Below are positions 43,536-52,381 of a stretch of 64,000 nt of DNA, piece by piece. Under the pieces are notes generated by a model, which saw only the letters and a program-made list of their open reading frames with translations, was not told where the DNA came from and searched no databases. The position numbers were made by a program, and so were the translations under genes. The stretch is taken from contig NZ_JABAPM010000004.1 in NCBI RefSeq assembly GCF_018913465.1, positions 1 through 64,000 of the forward strand, given 5' to 3'. Each line of letters opens with the position of its first letter. Within the stretch, counting starts at the first letter, position 1. The stretch comes from Arcanobacterium phocae. GTDB lineage: Bacteria > Actinomycetota > Actinomycetes > Actinomycetales > Actinomycetaceae.

Positions 43536-44342
43536 ATGCACATCATGGGAATCGTCAATGTTACGCCAGATTCTTTTTCTGACGGCGGTAAGTGGGAAAG
43601 CGCCAGCGAAGCGATCGCCCATGGCATCGAGCTGATGGATCAGGGTGCCACCATCATCGACGTTGGGGGCGAATCGACTCGGCCAGGTGCGCGTGCGTTG
43701 GAATGGGACGAAGAATGGGGACGCATCGAAAACGTCGTGAGAGAACTCAGTGCGCAAGGTCAAGAACGTGGGGTGGTGGTATCAGTTGATACTTACCATG
43801 CGCGCACAGCGCAGTTAGCGGTCCAAGCTGGTGCCGCGATCGTCAACGATGTCACAGGTGGACGCGGCGATTCGGGAATGCTTGCTACGGTAGCTGAGCT
43901 GGGCTGTGACTACATTTTGCAGCACTCGCGCGGGACCTCCCAAACAATGAACACTCTGGCTACCTATAGTGACGTGGTGGCAGATGTTCGGGACGAACTT
44001 ATTGCGGCTCGCGATCAGGCGGTCGCCGCCGGGATTGCGCCCGAGCGAATCATCCTCGATCCAGGTTTAGGATTTGCCAAAATGGGCGACGACGATTGGG
44101 AGATCGTCGCCGGATTAGACGGCTTTGCTTCCCTAGGACACCGGGTTCTGATTGGCGCCTCACGGAAACGCTTTATTGGTCGCCTGGTTGGCGACGATTT
44201 AGCAGAACGTGACTTATCCACAGCCGTCGTGTCCGGATACGCGGCACAACACGGGGTTTGGGCAGCACGTGTGCATAACGTACGAGCGTCGGCGCTAGTT
44301 CTTGCTACGCTGAATAAAATTCAGCAATACACCGCGAAGTAA
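43536..44342 (+). CDS. folP: Dihydropteroate synthase
   Basis: 268 residues. Joins p-aminobenzoate to hydroxymethyldihydropterin; the sulfonamide target. Signatures MGIVNVTPDSFSDGG at the N terminus, IIDVGGESTRPGA, NDVTGG, and GASRKRFIG near the end. GTGAGG precedes the ATG. Sits between folE and folBK in the same direction. Confidence 0.96.
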   Translation: MHIMGIVNVTPDSFSDGGKWESASEAIAHGIELMDQGATIIDVGGESTRPGARALEWDEEWGRIENVVRELSAQGQERGVVVSVDTYHARTAQLAVQAGAAIVNDVTGGRGDSGMLATVAELGCDYILQHSRGTSQTMNTLATYSDVVADVRDELIAARDQAVAAGIAPERIILDPGLGFAKMGDDDWEIVAGLDGFASLGHRVLIGASRKRFIGRLVGDDLAERDLSTAVVSGYAAQHGVWAARVHNVRASALVLATLNKIQQYTAK

Positions 44343-44354
44343 CTTGGGAGTATT

Positions 44355-45230
44355 ATGGCACTGAACGATTCGATACATTTGGCGGGGATTCGGGCTTACG
44401 GCACGCATGGGGTGTTAGACCATGAGCATTACGAACCGCAGGAATTCGTCGTCGACGTCGATCTGTTGGTGGACACCGATCGAGCCGCAGAAACTGACGA
44501 CATTGCCGATACGATCAACTACGCGGAACTTGCCGATACGATTGTGGCCCAAATCGAAGGTGAGCACTGCGATTTGATTGAGACCTTAGCACATCGGATT
44601 CTCAACGCTATTATGAATGCTCGAATTGTCAGTGCGGAAGTTGTTGTCCATAAACCGAATGCCCCGATTGGTCACCAGTTTTCTGACGTCTCGGTATCGA
44701 TTGTGCGCGAAGGTCCACTCTTTAGCGAGCAATTACGTACATACGTTATTGCGATTGGATCGAATCTGGATAATCCGGAAGAGCACGTTCGCCAAGCGAT
44801 CGCAGAATTGTCAGACTTTGGCGAGCGGGTGGAAGATGTCTCCTCGCTTTACCGCAGCGCACCACAGTTAGCTCCGGGGCAGGATCCGCAACCAGACTAT
44901 ATTAATGCGGTTGTGTCGATCACCTCGCCCACCCCGCCGATGGCAATGTTGAACTTTTTGAACATGGTTGAAGAAGCACATGGTCGGGAACGAAACGAGC
45001 GGTGGGGAGCACGCACGCTCGATCTGGATATCATCGATGTCTCTGGTGTGGTGTCTGATTATCCAGTACTGGTTTTACCGCATCCACGAGCACATGAACG
45101 TCGTTTTGTTTTGGAACCGTGGCTAGAGATTGATCCTAACGCCCAGCTCAACGGCACTCAGGTGAGCGATCTATTACCGCACGTATTAGACCAGCGAGTG
45201 AGCAAGGTTGGGTTTGGTGATGGCAGCTAA
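44355..45230 (+). CDS. folBK: Bifunctional dihydroneopterin aldolase / HPPK (FolB-FolK fusion)
   Basis: 291 residues. Residues 1-120 are FolB (GIRAYGTHGVLDHEHYEPQEF; NYAELADTI; HRILNAI). Residues 125-285 are FolK (IAIGSNLDNPEEH; GRERNERWGARTLDLDI, which holds the ATP/Mg residues; LPHPRAHERRFVL). The fusion performs two successive steps before FolP. The join falls near PLFSEQLRTYVIAIG. Fusions of this type occur in several actinobacteria. Confidence 0.95.
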   Translation: MALNDSIHLAGIRAYGTHGVLDHEHYEPQEFVVDVDLLVDTDRAAETDDIADTINYAELADTIVAQIEGEHCDLIETLAHRILNAIMNARIVSAEVVVHKPNAPIGHQFSDVSVSIVREGPLFSEQLRTYVIAIGSNLDNPEEHVRQAIAELSDFGERVEDVSSLYRSAPQLAPGQDPQPDYINAVVSITSPTPPMAMLNFLNMVEEAHGRERNERWGARTLDLDIIDVSGVVSDYPVLVLPHPRAHERRFVLEPWLEIDPNAQLNGTQVSDLLPHVLDQRVSKVGFGDGS

Positions 45231-45708
45231 TTCGGACCCAGATATTCAGCCGACTTCCTGGATCTTCCTCTCCAGTATTTTTATCGTTGCTGCAATAACC
45301 TCATTTTTTGTTACCGACGCCTGGCTGAGCTACGGCTATGCTCCGGTGTTAATACCGATCTACACATTTGTTGTTCCGGCGATCGTAAGCGTATTTGTGT
45401 TGTGGGAAGCATGGAAGGTGCGCTCTTATCGGATGGGGAATCGGCCACTGAATATGCTCAGTGCCGCCCGAATTTGGTTGCTGGCGCAAGCGACTTCGCG
45501 TACCGGGGCTGTTATGGCTGGGGTTTGCGCCGGAATAACAGCCAGTTACGTTGGCTACCTTCATTCTGATGTGATGGTGTACCAGGCTATCGCCGTGGGA
45601 ACTGCAGGTGCCGTATCGGTTGGCATGACGGTGGCCGGAGTCATCGCCGAATTGTGGTGCAAAAACGATGACGACGACGAATCGGTTCCACCGGCTGCAG
45701 CAGCTTAA
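45220..45708 (+). CDS. DUF3180 membrane protein
   Basis: 162 residues with four hydrophobic helices (about 15-32, 40-60, 95-115, 125-148). Position right after folK and before a PH-domain pair, plus the sequence LGAARIWLLAQATSRTG-like segment AARIWLLAQATSRTGAVMAG, identifies the DUF3180 family, function unknown. ATG 45220 overlaps the folBK end by 11 bases; GTG 45217 is an equally possible start. Confidence 0.8.
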   Translation: MAANSDPDIQPTSWIFLSSIFIVAAITSFFVTDAWLSYGYAPVLIPIYTFVVPAIVSVFVLWEAWKVRSYRMGNRPLNMLSAARIWLLAQATSRTGAVMAGVCAGITASYVGYLHSDVMVYQAIAVGTAGAVSVGMTVAGVIAELWCKNDDDDESVPPAAAA

Positions 45709-45753
45709 CTTTTGCACTGAGTGTTGTGAGTCCCTAGCCGATAGACTAGGCAT

Positions 45754-46257
45754 ATGCGTAACCGTTTATTAGTAGATACTGAATTTCAGCCGGTAGATCC
45801 GGCCTTCGCCAAAGTGACATTTATCCGCCATATTATTTGGTGGATATTGGCAGGAATCGGCGTGGGTGTGGTCTTTTATTTCGCCGTAGACGATGTGACG
45901 AGCTGGTTCGGCATCATTAGTTTAATCGTGGTTGGCGGTATCGCTGTAGGTGCTGTTTGGGACATATGGCTTGCGGTTCGCCGGGCTAAAGCACTGGGAT
46001 ACGTTGAGCTTGATGATGAGCTTCTTGTCCGTAAAGGAATCATGTTCCAAAGTGTCACCATGGTTCCATACGGCCGGATGCAACAAGTGAATCTCGGTTC
46101 TGGACCACTCTTGAATGCCTACGGTCTAGCATCTGTTGAACTGATTACGGCATCGGCCGGATCGGATGCTTCTATTCCAGGCTTGCCGTTACCCGAAGCC
46201 GAACGTTTGCGGGAAAAGCTGACGCGGATGGGTCAAGCGAAGCTGGAAGGCCTCTAA
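45754..46257 (+). CDS. Bacterial PH-domain membrane protein (YdbS-like)
   Basis: 167 residues. Two close membrane helices (about 25-47 and 52-70) precede a bPH_2 domain (DELLVRKGIMFQSVTMVPYGRMQQV, then GLASVELITAS). Function unknown in the family. Three bases separate it from the longer PH-domain gene, an arrangement like the ydbS-ydbT pair of Bacillus. Confidence 0.85.
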   Translation: MRNRLLVDTEFQPVDPAFAKVTFIRHIIWWILAGIGVGVVFYFAVDDVTSWFGIISLIVVGGIAVGAVWDIWLAVRRAKALGYVELDDELLVRKGIMFQSVTMVPYGRMQQVNLGSGPLLNAYGLASVELITASAGSDASIPGLPLPEAERLREKLTRMGQAKLEGL

Positions 46258-46260
46258 ACC

Positions 46261-47772
46261 ATGAAGCATAAGAATGAACTTGGCCAGACCAGTGTGCCTG
46301 CCGGGTCGTGGCGAAAATTCCACAAGGTGACCCCACTGGCAGACGTCGGAAGTTTTTGGCTCGCACTTATTGCGGGTGGTTTCTATATCGTCACCCAATG
46401 GATCGAAGATGCGTTCAATAATATTGGGCTATATATCGAGCTCATTACCCCGTTCCGGTTGGCTGTTGGTATCGGAATTTTGCTGGGTGTCACCTTGATT
46501 TTCCTCGGCGTGGGCACAATCATGTGGCGATACAAGTCCTATGCGATTGTGCCGAGCGGAATCCATTATCGCAACGGTGTGTTTATCAAGCAATACCAGC
46601 ATGTGCGCTGGGATCGCATCCAGTCAGTTGAGATTGAACAGAAGCTTTTTGCTCGTATTTTTGGTTTCGGTGCCGTCAAAGTTGATGCGGCTGGTTTCAA
46701 TGAAGACCCAGTCGAGCTTGGTTTACTTCGCCGTGACGAATGCGAACGACTGCGCCAGGAGATCCTGGCCGGCTTGGCTGATGCGCGAGCAGGTAAGGGC
46801 ATCACCGCTCGGGAGGAGTTGCAAGCTTCGGTAGTAGCACCTGCTGATGAGCACCATGTGTATCAGCTCTCCACTAAACGGCTCATCGGATCAACTGTGC
46901 TCACAGGCCATGCGTGGTTTGCCTTTGCCGGTCTGATTCTGGCAGCTATCTGGCAGTTTGTTTTTGGCAGTGGCTTATCAATTGGTTTCCTTATTATCAT
47001 TATTGGCTCGGTGGTTAATTCGATTCAGTATGTTTCGCGTTCGTATGGCACCACCTTATTTGTTGCTGAAACTGGGCTGAAGTCTCGGCACGGGTTAACG
47101 AAACTAGTGACTCGATCATTACCGCCCACGCGAATCCATGCAGTAAGCATCAAGCAACCATTATTGTGGCGGCGTTTTGACTGGTGGCAGATTCGCGTCA
47201 CGGTTGCTGGCGAATCTATTTCAGTTGCGGTGGAGGACGGGAATATTGGGGCGCTGGTACCATGCGCGAACCGCGAAGAAGTCATGCGGATTCTGGCTAC
47301 TATTTTCCCCACTCTCGGTACTGATAATGACTCGTTGTTGATGCATGAGCTGTTGTATCGCCGCGGCGAGAACCACTATGTTCATACCCCGCCGAAGCGG
47401 GCGCGGTGGATCAATCCGATCGCGGCAACCGTGGGTGGCTATTTTGCTAACGTTGATGTTTTCGCGATTCGGCGTGGCAGGTTTTGGCGCCAGGTTCAAT
47501 TGATTTTCCAAGACCACACTCAGTCAGTTGCCGTTTTGCAAGGCCCACTGCAACGCATGCTAGGACTATCGTCGCTTAACATCCATCTTCTTGCTGGACC
47601 GTGCGATGGTGTGGTGAAGAACTTTGCACTTGCAGATATGCGTCAGCTATTGCGCGAAGAAAACCAGCTAACGAAGCAAGCCCGCGCTATTGAGGTGAGC
47701 GAAAACATTGACGAATGGAAGGCTCGGCTCGGGCTGACCGCGCCAACCCAGGAGCCTACCCGTGGAGAATAA
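46261..47772 (+). CDS. Bacterial PH-domain membrane protein (YdbT-like)
   Basis: 503 residues. Repeated modules of paired membrane helices followed by bPH_2 domains: GIHYRNGVFIKQYQHVRWDRIQSVEIEQ near 100, GLKSRHGLTKLVTRSLPPTRIHAV near 280, and a third, more degenerate module near 400. Partner of the preceding PH-domain protein. The last bases overlap the DUF2520 gene. Confidence 0.85.
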   Translation: MKHKNELGQTSVPAGSWRKFHKVTPLADVGSFWLALIAGGFYIVTQWIEDAFNNIGLYIELITPFRLAVGIGILLGVTLIFLGVGTIMWRYKSYAIVPSGIHYRNGVFIKQYQHVRWDRIQSVEIEQKLFARIFGFGAVKVDAAGFNEDPVELGLLRRDECERLRQEILAGLADARAGKGITAREELQASVVAPADEHHVYQLSTKRLIGSTVLTGHAWFAFAGLILAAIWQFVFGSGLSIGFLIIIIGSVVNSIQYVSRSYGTTLFVAETGLKSRHGLTKLVTRSLPPTRIHAVSIKQPLLWRRFDWWQIRVTVAGESISVAVEDGNIGALVPCANREEVMRILATIFPTLGTDNDSLLMHELLYRRGENHYVHTPPKRARWINPIAATVGGYFANVDVFAIRRGRFWRQVQLIFQDHTQSVAVLQGPLQRMLGLSSLNIHLLAGPCDGVVKNFALADMRQLLREENQLTKQARAIEVSENIDEWKARLGLTAPTQEPTRGE

Positions 47773-48643
47773 AACTGGCCGTCTAGGTATAGGCATTATT
47801 TCAGCGGGAAAAGTAGGCGCTGCCCTCGGCGCTGCGTGGCGTGCTGCCGGTCACCAAATTATTGGCGCATACGCAACATCTGAAGCAAGCGTTGACCGGT
47901 TAGAGACGATGCTTCCCGGAGTTCCGGCACTCGATGTTCGTGCGATTGTGGAACGCAGCGAGGTTGTTCTGTTAGCTGTTCCCGACGACGAACTTGCTGG
48001 CATTATCGCGGGTCTAGCGAAAAGTGGATCTTGGCATTCAGGACAGCTGGTGATCCATGTGGCGGGGCGTTACGGTACTCAAATTTTGGCGCCGGCGGTA
48101 GCTCAAGGCGTTTTAGGGATAGCAATTCATCCAGCGATGACGTTCACCGGGACTACCTTGGATGTTGCTCGGCTTCGCGGATGTCCGTTCGCGGTGACTG
48201 CTCCAACGATGCTTCAGCCTATCGGCTTGGCGTTGGTTGCTGATATCGGCGGGGAGGGTTTCGTTATTGCTGAGGGTGATCGTCCGCTTTATCATGCTGC
48301 GCTTGCTCATGGTGCTAACCATGTGGTGACAGTTATTGCTCAGGCTGCTCGACTCTTAGGTAGTATTGGGTTAGAAGCGGAGTATATGCGTCCTCTTATT
48401 ACAGCCGCAGTTGAGGGCGCGTTGAGTTCGGGGGAGGCGTTGCAAACTGGTCCGGTTGTCCGCGGTGACGTGGGAACAGTAGCAGAACATGTGGCGACCT
48501 TGACTACTGTGGGAGAAGAAGACCCGGAGCTGAAAGACGTGGCTACGACTTATCGGGCATTAGCGGAAGCGACTGCTGAGCGTGCGTTGGCTCGCAGAGT
48601 TATTACTGACGATGTTTTCGAACAGATTCGGAGTAAACTCTAA
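47762..48643 (+). CDS. Rossmann-fold DUF2520 protein
   Basis: 293 residues. N-terminal NAD(P)-binding Rossmann domain (GIISAGKVGAALGAAWRAAGH) followed by a DUF2520 domain (HPAMTFTG; helical C-terminal half). This family sits before panC in many Actinobacteria, and a link to pantothenate or a related dehydrogenase step is assumed but unproven. GTG start overlaps the PH-domain gene by 11 bases. Confidence 0.85.
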   Translation: MENKTGRLGIGIISAGKVGAALGAAWRAAGHQIIGAYATSEASVDRLETMLPGVPALDVRAIVERSEVVLLAVPDDELAGIIAGLAKSGSWHSGQLVIHVAGRYGTQILAPAVAQGVLGIAIHPAMTFTGTTLDVARLRGCPFAVTAPTMLQPIGLALVADIGGEGFVIAEGDRPLYHAALAHGANHVVTVIAQAARLLGSIGLEAEYMRPLITAAVEGALSSGEALQTGPVVRGDVGTVAEHVATLTTVGEEDPELKDVATTYRALAEATAERALARRVITDDVFEQIRSKL

Positions 48644-48702
48644 CCGGAAACTAGTTACCGAAACGTAGATAACATTCTATTGTGCGGATGATCGGAGAAA
48701 CG

Positions 48703-49530
48703 ATGATTATCGCTACCACCCCAGCGCAACTGGTCGAAGCGTTGAAGCCGTTGCAAGGCGACATCGGCTTGGTGATGACGATGGGTGCATTGCATGAAGG
48801 GCACTTGTCTTTAGTAGAAGCAGCTCGGCGCGAGTCCGATCACGTCGTCGTCTCTATCTATGTTAACCCGTTGCAGTTCGGGCCGGGAGAAGATTTTGAA
48901 GCATATCCACGCGATCTCGAAGGTGACGTGGCAAAGCTGGACGGCGTCGACGTCGTCTTCGCACCTACTGACGAAGCCATGTATCCGCGCACCCCGCTAG
49001 TTCGGATTGATCCGGGCCCAGTGGCGACGATTCTGGAAGGCAAGACGCGCCCAACTCACTTCGCTGGGGTGTTGCAGGTGGTGCACAAAGTATTTAACTT
49101 GGTGCGTCCGCGAGCTGCCTGGTTCGGGCAAAAAGATGCTCAGCAACTCGCGCTTATTCGGACCATGGTTGCGGATTTGAATATGCCGTTGGATATTAAG
49201 TCGGTGCCGATTAAACGCGAGCCATCTGGGTTGGCAATGTCTTCTCGAAACAGCTACCTTTCGGACGTTGAAAAAGAACAAGCTCTAGGGCTATCTCAAG
49301 CTCTCGCCGCTGGAAAACGGGTAGCCGATGCTGGCGGGAGTGCCGCCCAAACCTTGGCTGTAGCGCGCGAATCATTAGCGCACGCACCAGGAATTAAAGT
49401 AGATTATCTTGAGCTCGTTGACCGCGATACGTTCACTCAGCTGAACGGTAGTGGAAACGGTCTGCTTGTCACAGCAGCCTGGGTGGGAACCACCCGGTTG
49501 ATTGATAACTTGGAGGTTATGATTGGCTAA
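48703..49530 (+). CDS. panC: Pantothenate synthetase
   Basis: 275 residues. Condenses pantoate and beta-alanine with ATP. HIGH-like [12 protein letters not shown] (HEGH 31-34), [17 protein letters not shown], and the KMS-type loop [12 protein letters not shown] 48703 is preferred, with GGAGA upstream; GTG 48682 and ATG 48688 would add non-conserved residues. panB is not in the window. Overlaps panD by eight bases. Confidence 0.95.
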   Translation: MIIATTPAQLVEALKPLQGDIGLVMTMGALHEGHLSLVEAARRESDHVVVSIYVNPLQFGPGEDFEAYPRDLEGDVAKLDGVDVVFAPTDEAMYPRTPLVRIDPGPVATILEGKTRPTHFAGVLQVVHKVFNLVRPRAAWFGQKDAQQLALIRTMVADLNMPLDIKSVPIKREPSGLAMSSRNSYLSDVEKEQALGLSQALAAGKRVADAGGSAAQTLAVARESLAHAPGIKVDYLELVDRDTFTQLNGSGNGLLVTAAWVGTTRLIDNLEVMIG

Positions 49531-49963
49531 CACGCGTTTGCGCCGGATGATTACTGGAAAGATTCATCGCGCAACTGTTACCGGGGCTGATTTGCACTAT
49601 GTTGGATCAGTGACGATTGACGCTGATCTGCTAGACGCAGCCGATATTCTGCCTGGCGAAGCGGTAGACATTGTTGACGTCGACAACGGTAACCGGCTCA
49701 CAACCTACACCATTCCGGGGGAGCGCGGTAAAGGCGAAATTATTCTCAACGGTGCAGCCGCTCATAAAGTGTCCCTTGGGGAACTGGTGATTATCATGTG
49801 CTATTCGTGGCTCGACGACGAAACCGCACGTACCATTGACCCTCGCGTTGTTTTGGTAGATAGCGACAACAAGCCAATCGATATCGGTAACGAACCTGGT
49901 CAAGTCCCAGTGGGAACGCCTGGTCTTCAATCTTCTGGTGTTCCGTTTGATCAGGTGCGTTAA
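49523..49963 (+). CDS. panD: Aspartate 1-decarboxylase
   Basis: 146 residues. Makes beta-alanine for PanC. A pyruvoyl enzyme formed by self-cleavage at Gly28-Ser29 in HYVGSVTID; the NGAAAH motif is present. TTG start, supported by GGAGG six bases upstream inside the panC end. In mycobacteria coaX follows; here lysS does. Confidence 0.95.
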   Translation: MANTRLRRMITGKIHRATVTGADLHYVGSVTIDADLLDAADILPGEAVDIVDVDNGNRLTTYTIPGERGKGEIILNGAAAHKVSLGELVIIMCYSWLDDETARTIDPRVVLVDSDNKPIDIGNEPGQVPVGTPGLQSSGVPFDQVR

Positions 49964-50032
49964 TTCGCGCTCCATCTCACGTCCGATTGTCTGAATAAGC
50001 TCACGTTTTCCTTGTAATCTTAAAGGGTGAAT

Positions 50033-51616
50033 ATGAACGAAAATAATACTCCATCTGTTGCTGACGATACCTCGGATCAGATCCAGGTTCGTAAAGATAA
50101 GCGCGTACGCTTGCTTGCTGAAGGACGTGACGCCTATGCGGCCGAGTTGCCTATTACGTCCTCGGTCCTGAAGGTTCGGGAAAGCTACGCTGTTGCTGAA
50201 CTCGATGCAGACGGCAACGTCGTCGAGCAGTCTTGCGAGGGTGTCCAGGTATTAGCGCCCGGTGACGAAACCGAGGACATGGTTGGTCTTGCTGGCCGTG
50301 TCATGTTTATGCGTCCATCTGGAAAGATTGCGTTCACCGTACTTCAAGACGGTGCTGGTAATCGGCTTCAAGTTATTTTCTCGCTTGCTAACGTTGGCAG
50401 GGAAGCTTTCGATGCATTGAAAGCCGATGTCGATCTAGGCGACTTTATTTTCGTTCACGGACACGTGGGAACCTCCAAGCGTGGCGAGCTTTCTGTTTTC
50501 GCGCACGAATGGCAGATGGCGTCGAAGTCTATCCGTCCGTTGCCTAAGACTTTTACCACCGCCGACGGCGTAGAGATGGCACTCAGCGAAGAGTCGCGGG
50601 TGCGTGCTCGCCACTTGGATCTTATTACCCGCCAGAGCGCTCGCGATATGGTTCGTATCCGAGCCAAGGTTATGCGCTCATTGCGCAACACCTTCGAGTC
50701 GGATGACTTCATCGAACTAGAAACCCCGATTTTGCAGGTTTTGCATGGTGGCGCGGCAGCTCGTCCGTTCACCACGCACATTAACGCTTACGATCAAGAT
50801 CTTTACCTGCGTATTGCTACTGAGCTGTACCTCAAGCGTGCAGTTGTTGGTGGTGTTGATCGTGTCTACGAAATTGGTAAGAACTTCCGTAACGAAGGCG
50901 CCGATTCTTCGCACTCTCCAGAGTTCACAGCACTTGAAGCCTATGCGGCTTATGGCACTTACGATTCCATGGCTAAGCTAACGCAGGCGTTGGTTCAGAA
51001 CGCAGCTAAGGATGTGTTTGGTTCTACCACGGTGACCTTGGCTGATGGCAATGAATACGATTTGGGCGGCGAATGGGACTCCGTCACGCTTTACGAATCG
51101 CTTTCAGAAGCAGTGGGTGAAGAAATCACAGTTGAAACCCCACGCGAACGCTTGGTTGAGATCGCTGAGCAACACGGCATCAAAGTCAAGGATTACGCTG
51201 TTGCTGGCAAGATTGCGGAAGACATTTGGGAAGAACTCGTTGGAGATAAGCTATGGGCGCCAACATTCGTTCGTGACTTCCCAGAAGATACCTCACCGCT
51301 TACCCGTAACCATCGTTCGAAGCCGGGTTTGACGGAGAAGTGGGATCTTTACATCCGCGGTGTAGAGACTGCTACCGCATACACCGAGCTAGCCGATCCG
51401 GTGGTCCAGCGTGAGCGTCTCACTCAGCAGTCGCTTGACGCTGCTAACGGTGATCCGGAAGCTATGCAACTCGATGAGGACTTCATCGAAGCTATGGAGC
51501 AGGGCTTCCCGCCGGCCGGTGGCATGGGTATGGGTATCGATCGTTTGCTGATGGCTTTGACCGGCCTCGGTATCCGCGAAACGATTACTTTCCCATTCGT
51601 GAAACCACGCGGCTGA
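50033..51616 (+). CDS. lysS: Lysyl-tRNA synthetase (class II)
   Basis: 527 residues. OB-fold anticodon-binding domain (about 60-180) and class II catalytic core: motif 2 FRNEGADSSHSPEF and motif 3 GMGMGIDRLLMAL. ATG 50033 has AAAGG at five-base spacing; GTG 50027 is too close. It charges tRNA-Lys, one gene for which is at 4198-4271. Ends at the hairpin 51632-51674. Confidence 0.96.
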   Translation: MNENNTPSVADDTSDQIQVRKDKRVRLLAEGRDAYAAELPITSSVLKVRESYAVAELDADGNVVEQSCEGVQVLAPGDETEDMVGLAGRVMFMRPSGKIAFTVLQDGAGNRLQVIFSLANVGREAFDALKADVDLGDFIFVHGHVGTSKRGELSVFAHEWQMASKSIRPLPKTFTTADGVEMALSEESRVRARHLDLITRQSARDMVRIRAKVMRSLRNTFESDDFIELETPILQVLHGGAAARPFTTHINAYDQDLYLRIATELYLKRAVVGGVDRVYEIGKNFRNEGADSSHSPEFTALEAYAAYGTYDSMAKLTQALVQNAAKDVFGSTTVTLADGNEYDLGGEWDSVTLYESLSEAVGEEITVETPRERLVEIAEQHGIKVKDYAVAGKIAEDIWEELVGDKLWAPTFVRDFPEDTSPLTRNHRSKPGLTEKWDLYIRGVETATAYTELADPVVQRERLTQQSLDAANGDPEAMQLDEDFIEAMEQGFPPAGGMGMGIDRLLMALTGLGIRETITFPFVKPRG

Positions 51617-51631
51617 TTTTAACTGCGTTAT

Positions 51632-51674
51632 CGGCTGGTCCGGAAATTCTGCAAAGAAATTTCCGAACCAGCCG
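51632..51674 (+). terminator. lysS terminator
   Basis: A 16-17 bp stem with one mismatch (CGGCTGGTCCGGAAATT with AATTTCCGAACCAGCCG) is followed by ATTTTGCATATTTTT. Confidence 0.85.
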
Positions 51675-51749
51675 ATTTTGCATATTTTTATGGATTTGTG
51701 GTGTTATAGTTTTTCTGTAGATGTAACAAATGATTCAAAGGAGCATCGA

Positions 51750-51839
51750 ATGTCTACACAAACACCGATTCTTTGGCGTGCTTCTTCGTTTTGGGCAGCA
51801 TTGAGATGTTACTCAATGGGTAGTTGTTGGGAGGAGTAA
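51750..51839 (+). CDS. Small ORF, 29 residues, unknown
   Basis: MSTQTPILWRASSFWAALRC... ending SCWEE: 29 residues with three Trp and two Cys. AAAGGAG (51737-51743) is six bases before the ATG, a near-ideal ribosome site. Its last codons contain the ribosome site (GGGAGGAG) of the next gene, whose ATG comes two bases after the stop, so the pair should be coupled. It may be a real small protein or only an upstream ORF that tunes the membrane gene. TATAGT at 51705-51710 could be the -10 box. Confidence 0.5.
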   Translation: MSTQTPILWRASSFWAALRCYSMGSCWEE

Positions 51840-51841
51840 CG

Positions 51842-52306
51842 ATGAGAATGGCATTGCCTGGATTCTTTTCAGACGTAGCGCGGTGGCAAAGAAAAGATTC
51901 TACATTTCAACGCAGTGACGGGTTGATGATTTGTTACTGTCTCGTCGTATTGATTGTAGGTGTGGCTCTTGCTGGACGCTACAGTCTTGCTACTCTCGAG
52001 CATTCGCCTATGTATGTAGTTGCGCTAAGTCATTTGGTAGCACTAGCCGTATGGCTCTTTCTTCCTATTATTCAAATCCTGCTATCGAACCGAGTTGCAC
52101 GAGCGTTTCTTCGAACCGTAACGTACTGTGTTTCCTTGATCGTTGGCGTTGCTTCTTATGCGTTCATATACGGCGTATGGACGATTACACACACGCCAGA
52201 TCTTGTTCGTGATTACGCATGGGAAGTATCAGTTCCAGCTTTTCTACTTGCGGTGCTTGGTCTGGCTGGGCTTGTGAATATGACGCGTTCAGTGCCGAGA
52301 ATTTAA
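51842..52306 (+). CDS. Four-helix membrane protein of unknown function
   Basis: 154 residues with four hydrophobic helices (about 28-46, 56-80, 88-112, 128-148) and short basic loops. No family recognised. ATG 51842 follows GGGAGGAG at seven bases. Forms a unit with the 29-residue ORF upstream; ends at a bidirectional terminator shared with glpK. Confidence 0.75.
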   Translation: MRMALPGFFSDVARWQRKDSTFQRSDGLMICYCLVVLIVGVALAGRYSLATLEHSPMYVVALSHLVALAVWLFLPIIQILLSNRVARAFLRTVTYCVSLIVGVASYAFIYGVWTITHTPDLVRDYAWEVSVPAFLLAVLGLAGLVNMTRSVPRI

Positions 52307-52328
52307 GCATAATTGGCACGTGTTAAAG

Positions 52329-52363
52329 GAGTGGAGCCCAGAGAATTTCTCTGGGCTCCACTC
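52329..52363. terminator. Bidirectional terminator before glpK
   Basis: A perfect 15-bp stem (GAGTGGAGCCCAGAG and complement) with a 5-base loop lies between convergent genes. Confidence 0.88.
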
Positions 52364-52381
52364 AGTTAATCGTTCAGTTGA

